A stretch of 64,000 bases of DNA from Ophiosphaerella korrae. Its lineage: Eukaryota > Ascomycota > Dothideomycetes > Pleosporales > Phaeosphaeriaceae. Position numbers and translations under genes: made by a program. This document shows positions 23,085 to 34,123 of the stretch, in pieces. Location: positions 1 through 64,000 of the forward strand of contig JALNQF010000006.1 in NCBI GenBank assembly GCA_028456385.1, written 5' to 3'. Under the pieces are notes generated by a model. That model was not told the DNA's origin. It did not search any database and saw only the letters and a list, made by a program, of their open reading frames with translations. The stretch's first letter is position 1. Each line of letters begins with the position of its first letter.

Positions 23085-23366
23085 TTTCGGTGTTTGGTGT
23101 TTGGGTTTGGTGTTTTGGTGTTAGATGTGCCCTACTCCAATTCACAAAAACCTTTGGCGGGGCTGAACGCAGGGCTGAACCGCGGCTGAGCCAAGACCGT
23201 GACGGCAATAACCTCCAACGCGCCGGGCTAGGCAACGTCCAAGCCCGCCCAGCCAATTGCACACCTCCCTCTTCACCACCTTTGGCCTTTCTCTTTCATG
23301 CTCTGGATCTGAAACCCCTTTGTTGTGTATATATATTTTTCAATTTCAATTTCAATATAAGTCATC
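23085..23366. promoter_or_regulatory. Divergent promoter, DPH5 / SPT3
   Basis: The 282 bp hold both promoters. The DPH5 side has imperfect short repeats of GGTGTTT (23088-23125). The SPT3 side has a pyrimidine-rich tract with TTTCAA repeats directly before the ATG (about 23335-23360), a common leader feature of fungal genes. Confidence 0.5.
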
Positions 23367-24921
23367 ATGGCGGACAAGGACAAGCTGGCCAAGTACCGGA
23401 CTGAGATCCAACAGGTCAGTAGCTTCCATCCAACTTGCCCTTTTATCTCCATTTTTGTTTTGATTAGTCCCATGAAGCCTTCTGGTGGGCATTCGCATGC
23501 ACTTGTTTTCAAGAAATGACCTGTCACTTTTCTACTGTTATTATCGTTCTTATCTTCTTTTGATCATTTCACTCATTTTCATATTCTCTTCAACATGTAC
23601 AGATTATTACTTCATACCGTGACTCCTGTTTGCTGTCTCTATCTCTCCTTTCTATCCTCTCATCTATCCATGGCCCTTATTCTACTTCACTCTTCATTCA
23701 TTATCTCTTGCACAACGTCTCCCGCGCAAGCTCTTACTTAAAGACTCTCCAACCAACGCTCAACCTACCACCATACGCACATATCACACAACTGCCATAA
23801 TCGGCTCTCTCTGTTCGCATTGTCCGCCTATGGCATATTTGGACCCATTATCTCCTTCACCCGCTCGCTCTGCGTCTCCACCCTACTTGTTTCTGAGACC
23901 AATAAACAGACATGGCCACTCACTAATCCTCCCAATCCCACAGATGATGTTTGTGTCTGGTGAGACTGCAGAAGCCTCCCCGGAAACTACAACTCTCATC
24001 GAATCCATTGTACAAGACCAAGTCCAGCACATGCTTCGCGAATGTACTGCTCTTGCCACGCGTCGCGGCAGCAAATCTATATCTACCGACGACCTGTTCA
24101 TGCTTATCCGACACGACCGTGCCAAAATCTCGCGCCTCCGCCACTTCCTGCAGTGGAAAGACGTGCGACGCTCTGTCAAAGACTCTGACGACAAAGGTGG
24201 TGATGCTGGCGCCGACGTTGGAGCCGGTGATGCCGATATAGCAGCTGGCGTTGTTGGTGCCGGCAGCGGACCGTCAGGCCCAGACGCTGGCAAGAAAGCT
24301 AAACGCGCAAAAGTCGATCTAGTTTGGGATGTACATTCGTACTTTACCGAATTCCCGCCACTAATGGATGATGTGGAAGACGAAGAAGAGGAAGAAATGA
24401 ACTTTGCTACACTACAACGTCTCAAGAACGCCGACGAACGTACTAAGAACATGACGCGTGAGGAATACGTACACTGGTCCGACTGTCGCCAAGCATCATT
24501 CACTTACCGCAAGGGTAAACGGTTCAAAGAATGGGCGGGCTTTGGCCTCATTACAGACTCGAAGCCGTCCGACGATATCATCGACATTCTCGGCTTTCTG
24601 ACTTTTGAGATCGTTCAGACCCTCACAGAGGAAGCGCTCAAGGTCAAGGATGCAGAAGATCTGTGGAAGAAAAGTAATGGTGGCGAAGTCAACAGGTTGA
24701 AGAGGAAGCGAGAGAGGGGCCTGTTCGATCCTCCAGAGGAAGCGAGAGAGCCTGTGCAGCCAGCTCATGTGCAAGAGGGGTACAGACGCTTGCAAAGAGG
24801 AAACAATAAGAGCCGAGCCATGCTGAACTTCACGAGAAATGTGCATCGCACAGCTCTTAAGCTAGTATGTCCACTCAAGCGAATATACACAAATAAGTGC
24901 TGATAAGGACCGCAGATATGA
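23367..24921 (+). CDS. SPT3: SAGA complex subunit Spt3
   Basis: Exons are 23367-23414, 23944-24864 and 24916-24921, giving 324 residues. The first exon encodes [16 protein letters not shown] and joins in phase 0 to [10 protein letters not shown], the start of the first histone fold. A second histone-fold region covers about residues 200-270. Between them lie a Gly/Ala/Asp-rich insert and an acidic stretch. Spt3 is the two-histone-fold subunit of SAGA that delivers TBP to promoters. The 529-nt first intron is about ten times longer than others in the window. The last exon is only ATA TGA (Ile plus stop), reached by a 51-nt intron with a GCTGAT branch sequence; without it the protein would read on into intron sequence. 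Confidence 0.9.
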
Positions 24922-25551
24922 ACATGTTACTCAAACCGACATACAGGAAGTTTGGCTGGGTTACAGGCGTTTCGGGTTTTTCAATACCCGAGAATTGATC
25001 AATGTTAGGGGCTCGGGGCGTCATCGTGTTCATAGGGACAATATGGTTACGATTTTTATCAATATTACAGAGTCGTTATGCTTTCCCAGGCTCTAAAATC
25101 ATAGACTTAACAATAGTGGTTGCACTGGCAATGTACTATACACTCCCGAGAATCGTGTGTTCGTTCCGCGATTAGAAAAATATTGGAGATAATGTGGAGT
25201 TTCACATTTACCCTATATCAAGACATGGGCTAAAGAGTAAAACGGGACATGATTCATCACTGAGGGTTACAAACAAAGAACATCATGAAATGCAGACCAA
25301 CGCCATTGTTGACCACTTATTTCTACTGTGCTGATGCTCATTATCCCTAGCGTATGGACAGTCATAGCATCGAGACGTGCAGAAAGGGCAGTCTTTTCAG
25401 TCGGGTATGCATGAGTGAGAAGAGTCGTTCGGAGAGATGACCCAGACGTACATGAACATGACCGCATATGATGCCCAGAGAGAAAGGAGATTGACGCCCT
25501 CCTTTAACCTTAAAAAGACCCGCGCCAGGTATTTATCATGCCACCCTTCGT
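24922..25551. other. Convergent intergenic region, SPT3 / eL19
   Basis: About 630 bp with the 3' ends of both genes. No further feature was seen. Confidence 0.5.
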
Positions 25552-26478
25552 TTACTCCTCGCCCAGCTGCGCAGCACGCTTCTGTTGCACACGCTCCTGC
25601 TTCCTTTCCCTCGCGGCCTTGGTCTTCGCACGCTTGGCATCCATCTCCTCCTTGATAGCCCGATCGCGAGCCTTCTCAGCCTTGGCTTTGTGGATCTGTC
25701 ATACATGTCAGTTGCCGGGCCTGAAGTGCAATTGACATAGTCATGATGTCATGGTCAACGTACGTGTTCAACGAGAGCACGCTTGTGCTTGAAGGTGTTA
25801 CCCTTGGAGAGATGGTAGAGCTCGTGGTACAGGTGCTTGTCAATCTTGCCGGCGGCGCGGTACTTAACAAGGAGACGGCGGAGGACTCGAAGGCGGCGCA
25901 TCCAGAGGATTTGGCTGTAGATACCCAATCAGTGGACAATCCCAAACAAATATACTCCAAACACAGCTATCTTTGATTCCAAGTCGACTGTGCCAGAGCT
26001 ATTGAGGCTGCATACCTTGGCATACGAGCGTCCGCAGTACCCTTCCTCTTACCGAAACCTCTGTGTCGGCCAATTCGTCGAGCAGCAGTCAGAGCACGGG
26101 CACGGGCACGCGAGTGCATGGTAACGGGCTTGCGAATGATGAGGCCATCCTGGACAAGCTTGCGGATGGTCTGGCGGGAGTTGGCGTTGGCAATCTCGCT
26201 GACCTCGTTGGGATCAAGCCAGATCTTGCGCTCGCCGCAGCCGACAACGGACGCCGCGAGGCGCTTTTGTGTGCGGAGATTGACCCTGTTAAGCATGCAC
26301 TGTCAGTTATTTGCTCTTGTGTGTGGTTATGGACATCGTGATGAGGTATTGTGCAAAGAGGGGTTCACCACGTCTTGAGACGCTTAGCGAACGACTGGTG
26401 TGAATGGGGGGCATGTCTGCAGGCGCAGAGTCGCTCGTAGCCAAAGAACAACTGATAGTAGAGGTGCAGTCCTTACAT
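25552..26478 (-). CDS. RPL19: 60S ribosomal protein eL19
   Basis: There are four exons: 26478-26477, 26285-26016, 25914-25764 and 25695-25552, giving 188 residues, the family length. The protein is a component of the large ribosomal subunit. Typical sequence includes [13 protein letters not shown], the WLDPNE/NSR region, SRARARAL and [15 protein letters not shown], then the lysine/arginine-rich C-terminal helix. The first intron (191 nt) splits the start codon as AT|G: only the two bases AT lie in exon 1, and the G comes from exon 2. This is the only way to obtain the conserved MVNLR start, since no in-frame ATG lies between. Other introns are 101 and 68 nt. Relatively long introns are usual in ribosomal protein genes. 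Confidence 0.92.
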
Positions 26479-28307
26479 TTTCGATGATGTTGTCGGCCGT
26501 GGTCGTGGTTGGTGTTGGAGGACACTGGTGACTTCAATATTGTGTGATTTGGTCGGGGCCGGAAGGTGCGGTAAGCGACAACGCTAACCCACATTTGAGT
26601 AATCACGTGTCATTGTCATACACTGCGCACATGCCACTAGCACACAAGACACAATCAGGACTCCATTACCCTCTTATTGCAATAAACTAGAACAAAATTT
26701 TGTGTACCTATGGCACCCCTCGATTCGCATATAATTTAAGGCACTAACTTTAAAGTCCCGAGGTTGTAGTTTTCTCAGCAATTTGGCTATTTGATTTGAA
26801 TAGTTTGAGAAATCGTTACTGTGCATCGCGTTCACACTGGTATCTGACACCTTTCAAACACCATACTACTTGGGTTTATCCCTTACAGACACAGCGATAG
26901 GGCATGTGATAGTACATCTACTGGCTTGCTTGTTCTAGTCTCTTTAGGTTGCTCAGTGTGAGTCATTTTGGATCACCATATCGTATAATTTACTGGGGCT
27001 ATGTCATGAACATTACGGAAGCCGATACAAAGTTTCGGGCCCGGGTCACTTCAGGGTCTTTGACAATTTTTGCCACTTGCAATTGACACAAAAACTTTGT
27101 AACGCTGGCGGCCAGGCTCATACCAAGGGATTGTGAATATGTCCAATTCCCTCTAAGTATAGTTGATGGTAAGTGTTCATGATGATACATACTTGGTACG
27201 AAGTACGCTTGATATTTTTAGTGTGTAGTCACACTTATGCCTAGGTGCATGTGCTTGCTACTTCTAACGAACAATAGGTTCACAGTCTTACTCACAATAA
27301 TTGCGCAGTCAACCGACCTCTTGTTTCCTCTTCTCAACTTCTGGTGCTTCAGTCCAAATCGTAAAAAGTCAGTTAGTCACGTGGTACATATGTTCACTTT
27401 TTGACGTCAACTGCTTGTGCAACAGATTTCAAGAAATTCGGAGTCCAAAAAGGCCATCGTGGCTGGGCTGTAGCTTGTTGTAGCGACTGAAATCGGATAA
27501 AGGCTGTGCAAATGTGCGAAATATGACAGATGAGACTACATCGTTGATCTTCCTGAGGGCGTGACTCGCAGCAATGTCATTCGCACGGAGAAGGCGACGG
27601 GCCCTTGAGCGTGACCGTACAAACCTAGTTTCAAGTCAGCATGATTGGATGAACATGTGTTCGCTTGATGGCGGACGATGGAAGGTTCCTGATGGCGAAA
27701 GCGGGTCAGCAGGTTCCCGCTGCAAGGGTCGAAGGTGGCGATTTAGGAGGTTTGGCACGCCTCGATGGCCAGGATGGAGCTTGGAAAGAAATGCAAACAA
27801 GGCTGCCGTTGGTTGTGAGGTTGGAAGCGAGTGGCTGTGCTTGGTGGGGCTTGACCGGCCAGTAGAAGGCCGAGTGACGTTGTTGTATGAAGGGTGGTGA
27901 AGACCTAAGAGTCTGACAAGAGTCAAGACGCAAGACGCCGTCGACTCCACGTGCCTTATACTTGCCGCATTTCCCAGAGAGACTGACTGTCTTTTTCCTG
28001 CTGCCTTCCGCCTTCACACATACCTATCCTTGATCCGTTCTCCTTGTGCGCTCTCAAGCGCGCGCCTGCGGCTGAATAGCCCACCATAGCCACCATTCAC
28101 TGCTTTAGTTCACTTCAAAGGATTGCCTAGGCACCTGCGACAGCCCGACAGAACCAACCTCACGGCCCTCCACCCCAGAAACCGCCAAACACCTTGGCAT
28201 CTACACGGCCACCCGCCAGCCGCTCTGACTTCATTGAGGCCAGCTCCAACCTCAGGCCTAGACTTCCTACAGGGCCGCAGCTGGCGCGCAGCACAAACAC
28301 ACGCAAC
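26479..28307. other. Long divergent intergenic region, eL19 / patatin-like gene
   Basis: The 1.8 kb between the two starts is of normal composition with only short chance frames. A CACGTG site lies at about 26605, upstream of eL19. I could not support any RNA gene or repeat here. Confidence 0.45.
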
Positions 28308-30257
28308 ATGGCAAGCAACGGAATCCGCCGGAAGGACACAACCAAAGGACCGCCGCTGCGGATTCTATCGCTCGGTACGGCCTCCACCCCACTCTATGCA
28401 AGGCGCGACTGACACTAGGCAGATGGCGGAGGCGTGCGCGGCTACTCGATGCTCATCATCCTCCAAGAGCTGATGCACCGAACCTTCGTCGAGACCGAAG
28501 GCAGAGCCCCAAAACGACATGAAGTACCAAAGCCATGCGAACATTTTGATCTCATCGCGGGCACCGGTACGGGAGGCTTGATTGCCATCATGCTGGGCCG
28601 GTTGCGCATGGATGTCGAGACATGCAAAGATGTTTACGTGCGCATGACGAGAAGAGTATTCGAAACAGACAAAACTTTCGCCGGAATCCCTTACCGCTCG
28701 ACATTATTCAAAGCCTCGAAGCTGGAGGAGGCCATCATGGAATGCGTGCGCGAACACACCATCTATGATGACGAAGGAAACGACAACCACGACGGGCTTT
28801 CATCCTCAGCAGACCTTCGAAGCCCAATGACACCCGGTAGCGCCATGTCCAGCGCGCTGGCCAATCGCCGGATGGAGAGGAGTGCCAGCAATGCCAGCAA
28901 GTACAGCCAAATTGGTACAACGCCTGTGAATATGCGCACGACGGCATCGAAGTGGGGAAACCCCCACGCGCAACTCTACGATAACCGAGAAGAGCGCACC
29001 AAAACGTATGCAATCCCCGATTTATCACTTGAAAACCGTATGCTGACTTCCTGCAGGGCTATCACGGCCGTCTACAAAGGAACGAAAAAAACCGGAACAG
29101 GCCAGGTTCTGCTGCGCTCCTATGATTCACGCAAGGAGCCTCCTATCGAACCCAACGCAACAATATGGCAAGCTGGTCGTGCCACTTGTGCTACAGCTTT
29201 AGCCTTTAAACCCATTCAGATTGGACAATCAGTTTTTCTCGATGAAGGTACTGGAAAATATAACCCAGCTCCCATGGTCCTAGATGAAGCTGTTTGCAAC
29301 GAGTGGCCCGGGCGTGAAGTTGGAGTATTCATCAGTATCGGTACTGGCAAACGACCAGACGGTACAAACAATCAACAACATCTCTGGTGGGAGGGCTTTG
29401 TTTCGGGCGGTATTGGCGACTTTGCCGAGGCCAGGCGGAGGCTTATACAGAAAATTGAAGATTGTGAAAAGACACATAAAGAGATGAAGGATCATCTTGG
29501 CAAACGTCAAGTCAATCCCGAGAATTACTATCGACTGAATGTCAACGTTGGAGTAGGCGAGTTTGGGATGAACGAGTGGAACGCTTTGGCCGAAATCAGT
29601 ACCAACACACGGATGTACCTTGCAGATAAAAGCGTACAGGGAATGACGCTTGATGCTGCTGCCAAGATTGCTCGGATACACTTCGCAAAGATCCGGTGGG
29701 AGCGTACACACAAGAACGACTTGTCATACGGCCCCCAAGCACCCAACAAACCCTTGCCTTCTGTTCCCGATCCATCACCACTCGCTGTAGAGCTGCCAGC
29801 TGAAGATGTTACGCCAGAGTATCATCTCACCAATCCAGATGGAAATCGGGTTGCGTTTCAAGACCAGCACCAGCTGTACGAGACCGACAAGTACCTTGTG
29901 GTATCCTCAGATGAATATTCACAACCTATTACCAACGATTTACCTCCACGGCACTCCGGGGAGCTTGTCTCGCTAGGCCGTCGCTCAGACGAGCAGTTTA
30001 ACATAGGGCGGCCGGACTCGATGCACAGCTCTGCACGACCGAGCTTTGAAGAGCGTTTAAAATATGCTCATGCAAATGCGCCACCAAGGCCACCTAAGAC
30101 TCCTTTGCAAGATGAGGCAAAATTGTCTGGGCTATCTGGGCCTCGCATGTCACCGCCAAGCGGATCCGGGCATATAAGGCCACCCTTACCGTACCCGGAC
30201 ACAGATGGGCCACCGCCTGTTGTCAATAAAGCTACGAAGCCAGAGTTTGCACGTTGA
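28308..30257 (+). CDS. Patatin-like protein without nucleophile serine
   Basis: Exons 28308-28374 and 28423-30257 have a 48-nt intron that rebuilds LSLDGGGVRG (residues 20-29), giving 633 residues. The patatin fold has the oxyanion-hole DGGGVRG at 23-29, followed by FDLIAGTGTGGLIAIMLGRL. The nucleophile elbow should read G-T-S-T-G; here residue 71 is Gly (codon GGT at 28566). The catalytic aspartate position is kept as DEG (about 29241). The rest of the fungal family sequence (YRSTLFKASKLEEAI, GWNALAEI-like end of the fold) is intact. The C-terminal 160 residues are Pro/Ser-rich and disordered. Lipid acyl hydrolysis by the usual Ser-Asp dyad is therefore unlikely; a binding or regulatory role is inferred. 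The frame is intact, so it is not an obvious pseudogene. Confidence 0.88.
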
Positions 30258-30846
30258 GTCTTGGATCTATAAACGTTCAGCAATTCTGACACTGAAATTT
30301 GTTATCATCTCTCTCAAGTACCGAGTGACCCTACGAATAATGACTTTCGTACCAACTTTTCCCATACACCAACTTTGACGACACAATACAAACGTCTCCG
30401 GTTACATCAGTAGATCAAATTTGATGTAACCCAGAAACCGAGTGACTTGAGAAACAAAATCGTTACGACCATTTAGCTAGATTTACGACCATGTAATGAT
30501 CTTGCTGCAGGTTTGGTCAAGCCAAGGCTGGCACCGAGATATTGGATATGATGTTGCGCAGATGAGATAGCCTAGATACCCTCTCCATTTTCATTTATTG
30601 TTATTTGAGAATGTCCAGCATATGCGATGCTCCCATCTCCATAACCTGATTCTGATCGTTCTCCAGATTTCTTCCGAATGTCACGCATTGATCAAGGCCG
30701 TCATGAATAAGAAGGCGAAATGCTCCATTCAGCTACCAGTCAAACCTCCGGGCCCAGTTCACCAACAGTGGTAGTGTTTTCAATTCACTGACTCGTGAAT
30801 CCAAGATACCCACACCCACACTGTTCTAGAGCATCATGCATCAAAC
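30258..30846. other. Convergent intergenic region
   Basis: About 590 bp between the patatin-like gene and the first Myb-like gene. No feature beyond the two 3' ends was seen. Confidence 0.45.
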
Positions 30847-31388
30847 TCAAGCCTCAGTAGCGATATCCATGTCTTCTTCTTTGGCCTCCTCCTTGACCGG
30901 CATGCCTTCCTCTTCGTCCACGGCATCGGGCGTAGCAACCTTCTTGTGACTGCGCTTGGTGGGACTGGCATGCTCATCGCCGTTGACGCCTTCCTTGCCC
31001 TTGTTCTTGCGCTTAGCTGCCGACTTCGGAGTCGTAGGGGGGGCTGCCTTCTTGCGCGTGCTATCGCCTTCGATGGGTTGGCCAGTCTTGAGGGCCTTGA
31101 GCTCATCTTTGAGTGTACCTTTGAGGCGCTCCACCATGCGCTGACATGCGATGGCCGATCTACCAGCAGGTTTGGGGGTTGCCTAGCAAGTTTTAGTTTG
31201 AGATGGTACAGTAATGTGGAGAATAAGGCTTACTTCGTAGTCGAACTTCGCGCCAGAGTTTTCGACCAGGGCGAAGAGAAACGTGAGCTTTGTTGGTATC
31301 AGCGGATGTGGGTTGGGTGTCAGTGAAGTCAACTTACGCGCTCTTTGTCGGTCCAGGCCCTCATCTTAGTACCATTGCTGTCAGACAT
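30847..31388 (-). CDS. Small Myb/SANT-like nuclear protein, copy 1
   Basis: Exons are 31388-31338, 31287-31234 and 31182-30847, giving 146 residues. Introns of 50 and 51 nt are in phase 0. The N-terminal 60 residues form a Myb/SANT-like helical domain: RAWTDKERLTFLFALVE, then a loop with FDYEATPKPAGRSAIAC, then a helix QRMVERLKGTLKDEL. The tail is Lys/Pro/Glu-rich with KKAAPPTTPKSAAKRKNK and ends acidic, typical of small fungal nuclear proteins. The gene at 32002-32517 is its tandem paralog with the same exon plan. DNA binding is inferred from the domain; no target is known. Confidence 0.83.
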
Positions 31389-32001
31389 TGTGGATCGTGA
31401 GTTGGGTTGATTGGGATTGTGGATGTTTGGTTAGAAGTGGTGGGGAGTTAATGGGTGAGTGGAGTGCAAAGTCGATGAAAGTCAGGTGAGGGAGGTCATT
31501 TATGGAACAGTGACGGTCGGAACAAAAATACCGCATTCTTCACTCATGATCACTCACTCCTCTCCTTGGTGGGGAGCGGTGATGCTGGTGAGTTAGGCAC
31601 CAATATAGCATAGGCATGGGTTAGATTCGAAGGACATTAGAGCGACCCTGAACATAACATGACCGTGATTATACAAAGATAAACGGTGTTCAAGGCGAAA
31701 GATATATAGTATTCAAGATGGAAGAGGTTTTGCAACCAAATGAACGCAAATTTCACGATGAAGGCATAGGCATGTAGCAAATGTGCATATAGAATTGAGA
31801 CCCGAAGGCAGATGCAACATATCTTTTGATATGATTTGCCAGGTCGGCGTGCCTACAGTGACATTAAGAACCCAATACTACGCACACTCTTCATCATAAC
31901 AAAATATCTAGGTACCCATTTGCGCTAATTCAGAACTCTCCAGTTCAGCGCCTCAGAACCGCATATCAAGTTCATCCCCATCCCCAGATCTTGCCAAAGG
32001 T
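31389..32001. other. Spacer between tandem Myb-like genes
   Basis: The 613 bp hold the promoter of copy 1 and the 3' end of copy 2. No other feature was supported. Confidence 0.45.
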
Positions 32002-32517
32002 TTACTCCACTTCGTAATCCCGGACCTCTTCCTTGATCTCGGACTTGACCTCATGCCCAGTCCCAGTCAAGACGCTCTTCTTATGCTCGCGTATCTCCAG
32101 CAGATCATCTTCATCATCCTGAACGGCAGCAGCCTTGCGCTTATGACCCGCTACCTTCTTCGGCGGGGCTTTAGCCTGGAGCTCAACCACACCACCTTTC
32201 TTGATTGCATCAATCTCGGCGCGAAGAGCGATCTTGACTTTGTTCATCTTCTGCGAGCACCCACTCGCCTTACGGCCAGCTGGAGCTGGGGCGTTCTTGT
32301 AGTGTGTTAGCACCACCCTAGGTAGACAAGGGTTTTCTTGTGGAGGCATACCGCAAAATCGATCTTGGCATTGGAGTACTCAATGGCGCTGAGAAGATAA
32401 ACGAGCTGTTAATTATCAGTAATGGTTCAGAATGTGTAGTTTGAGCACACCAACCACCTGATGCTCGTCCCAACCAAGGCCACCGCGTCCCCTGCCTTTG
32501 GTATTGTCGTCAGACAT
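32002..32517 (-). CDS. Small Myb/SANT-like nuclear protein, copy 2
   Basis: Exons are 32517-32458, 32405-32352 and 32295-32002, giving 135 residues. The middle exon is 54 nt, exactly as in copy 1, and both introns fall at the same points of the domain in the same phase. The domain reads GLGWDEHQLVYLLSAIEYS, then AKIDFANAPAPAGRKASGC, then a helix MNKVKIALRAEI. The tail is shorter and carries KKVAGHKRKAA and an acidic end. The first donor is GTGGTT, weaker than usual, but it gives the only frame consistent with the paralog. Confidence 0.8.
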
Positions 32518-34123
32518 GATGTTGGAAGTTGGATGTGGAAGCTTGATTGTTTGTGTTATCAGTGTACTGTGAGATCGGTGTATAGGAGGTGGAGGTTCGA
32601 TGATACAAGTTGCAGAGAAGGAGAGGTACTCCAAGCTTGATATGCGTTGCGAAATGAGCGCTGAACCGCAGTGAATCATGAAGTGAGAATGAAACGAGAA
32701 TCCTGCAACAAATTAGCCTCACTGTAGTCATATCGTGCCCCACATCGTATTTTGTACTATTATCATACCATAATTTTAGATTCATGGTAAAAGTGCTCCA
32801 TTATGCATAAGATTACGAGTGGGCTAATTCAACAGCGCCTGTAATGTACGCATAGTCTTTTCAAAAGGAGAAGGCTGTATAAACTTATGAGGAAAGCGAT
32901 GACACAAAGTGTGTATAGGTGAGATAGTCCAAATGCTTCTTGGATTTGCCTACGATCTTCCCTCTATTATCAACTAGTTTGCGTAAGCATGAGATTAATA
33001 CATTGTTGAATAAAGTTAGGCAGGAAGGAGCGACCAAGGACGGTTGATACGTTGAAAATAAGGCGATTCTTCGTAGATTTTCTCTGCAGCATTTGAAATC
33101 GCCGGGTACCTTTGTCAATATTATTGTCTTAGAGTATTATGGTCAACCACGAGCCTGCTTGATTGCGTCATCAATCTCAACACTATGATTCAAGTTATGA
33201 TAATTGCCTATGATACGAGAACAAATAGCAGAAGTGCATAAATAGTTAGTGTAGATTCGCAATAACACTATTACGATGTCAAAAGTTCACATAACAATAG
33301 CACTTACTTCGATACTCCCTAACGCAGCGTAGCATCTAAGTAGAACCCATCCTCCTAGAAAGGCATAATAACAGCCAAGTAGCTAAAGAAGCTCAATGTG
33401 AAAAACTCAGTGTGGCAAGATTCAAATCCCGTCAAAACTTTTGATGCCTTGGCAAAAGTTACCCTCCTCCCATCAGTCACAGAACCAAACGCACTGACAC
33501 TACCCCAACGTCTCGAACCCCACGTTGCCAGCCCACAAAGAACCGATCCGCCGCACCGACACAGATCTTGCATGTGAAGCGGCCTCGGGTGGATCCGGGG
33601 TACCGCATCAAAGGCATGGGGGTCCAGTGTCTATGCGCACATTCCGGGGTCTGGGGGTAATCGCAAGCTTAGCCGCATCAGGACAGGCGTGGAAACCTTG
33701 TTGCTATCATAGCTGACATGTTGAAGCGGTACTGCATGAGCGGTGTGAATGTCACCTAATATTGCATCGTCTCAATGAAAAATATGTGTCACTGGTGAGA
33801 CGCGAGATGAGCCCAGGAAGGTTCCCAAGAAGGTTGATCGTGACTTAGTGCGCATAGGCACTTTGAAAATAATTTACATCATAGTCAAAAAAAATTTGCG
33901 ATTTTGTATTTAGAAATGTATAACAAACTTCATTCTCAGACGAGCGCTAGTTGCCCATCTGTACTACAGAGGTATGATGAAAAAAGTGTGTATAGCATAG
34001 CAGGGTATCGCATCCATCCGTCATCAGGGAAATTGTTGTCTATGAGCCAAGTCTAGTGTTTTGATGACCGATGATTTCCAGTCGAATTCCGTAGCGCCAC
34101 GAACAAGCCGAAGAAATGAATCA
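32518..34123. other. Intergenic region
   Basis: About 1.6 kb containing the promoter of Myb-like copy 2 and the 3' flank of malic enzyme. Composition is mildly AT-rich (32700-33350). No feature was supported. Confidence 0.45.

Noticed and set aside
33361..33450. tRNA-like T-arm (agattcaaatccc)
   Set aside because: No matching acceptor stem, D-arm or anticodon arm at the right distance on either strand.
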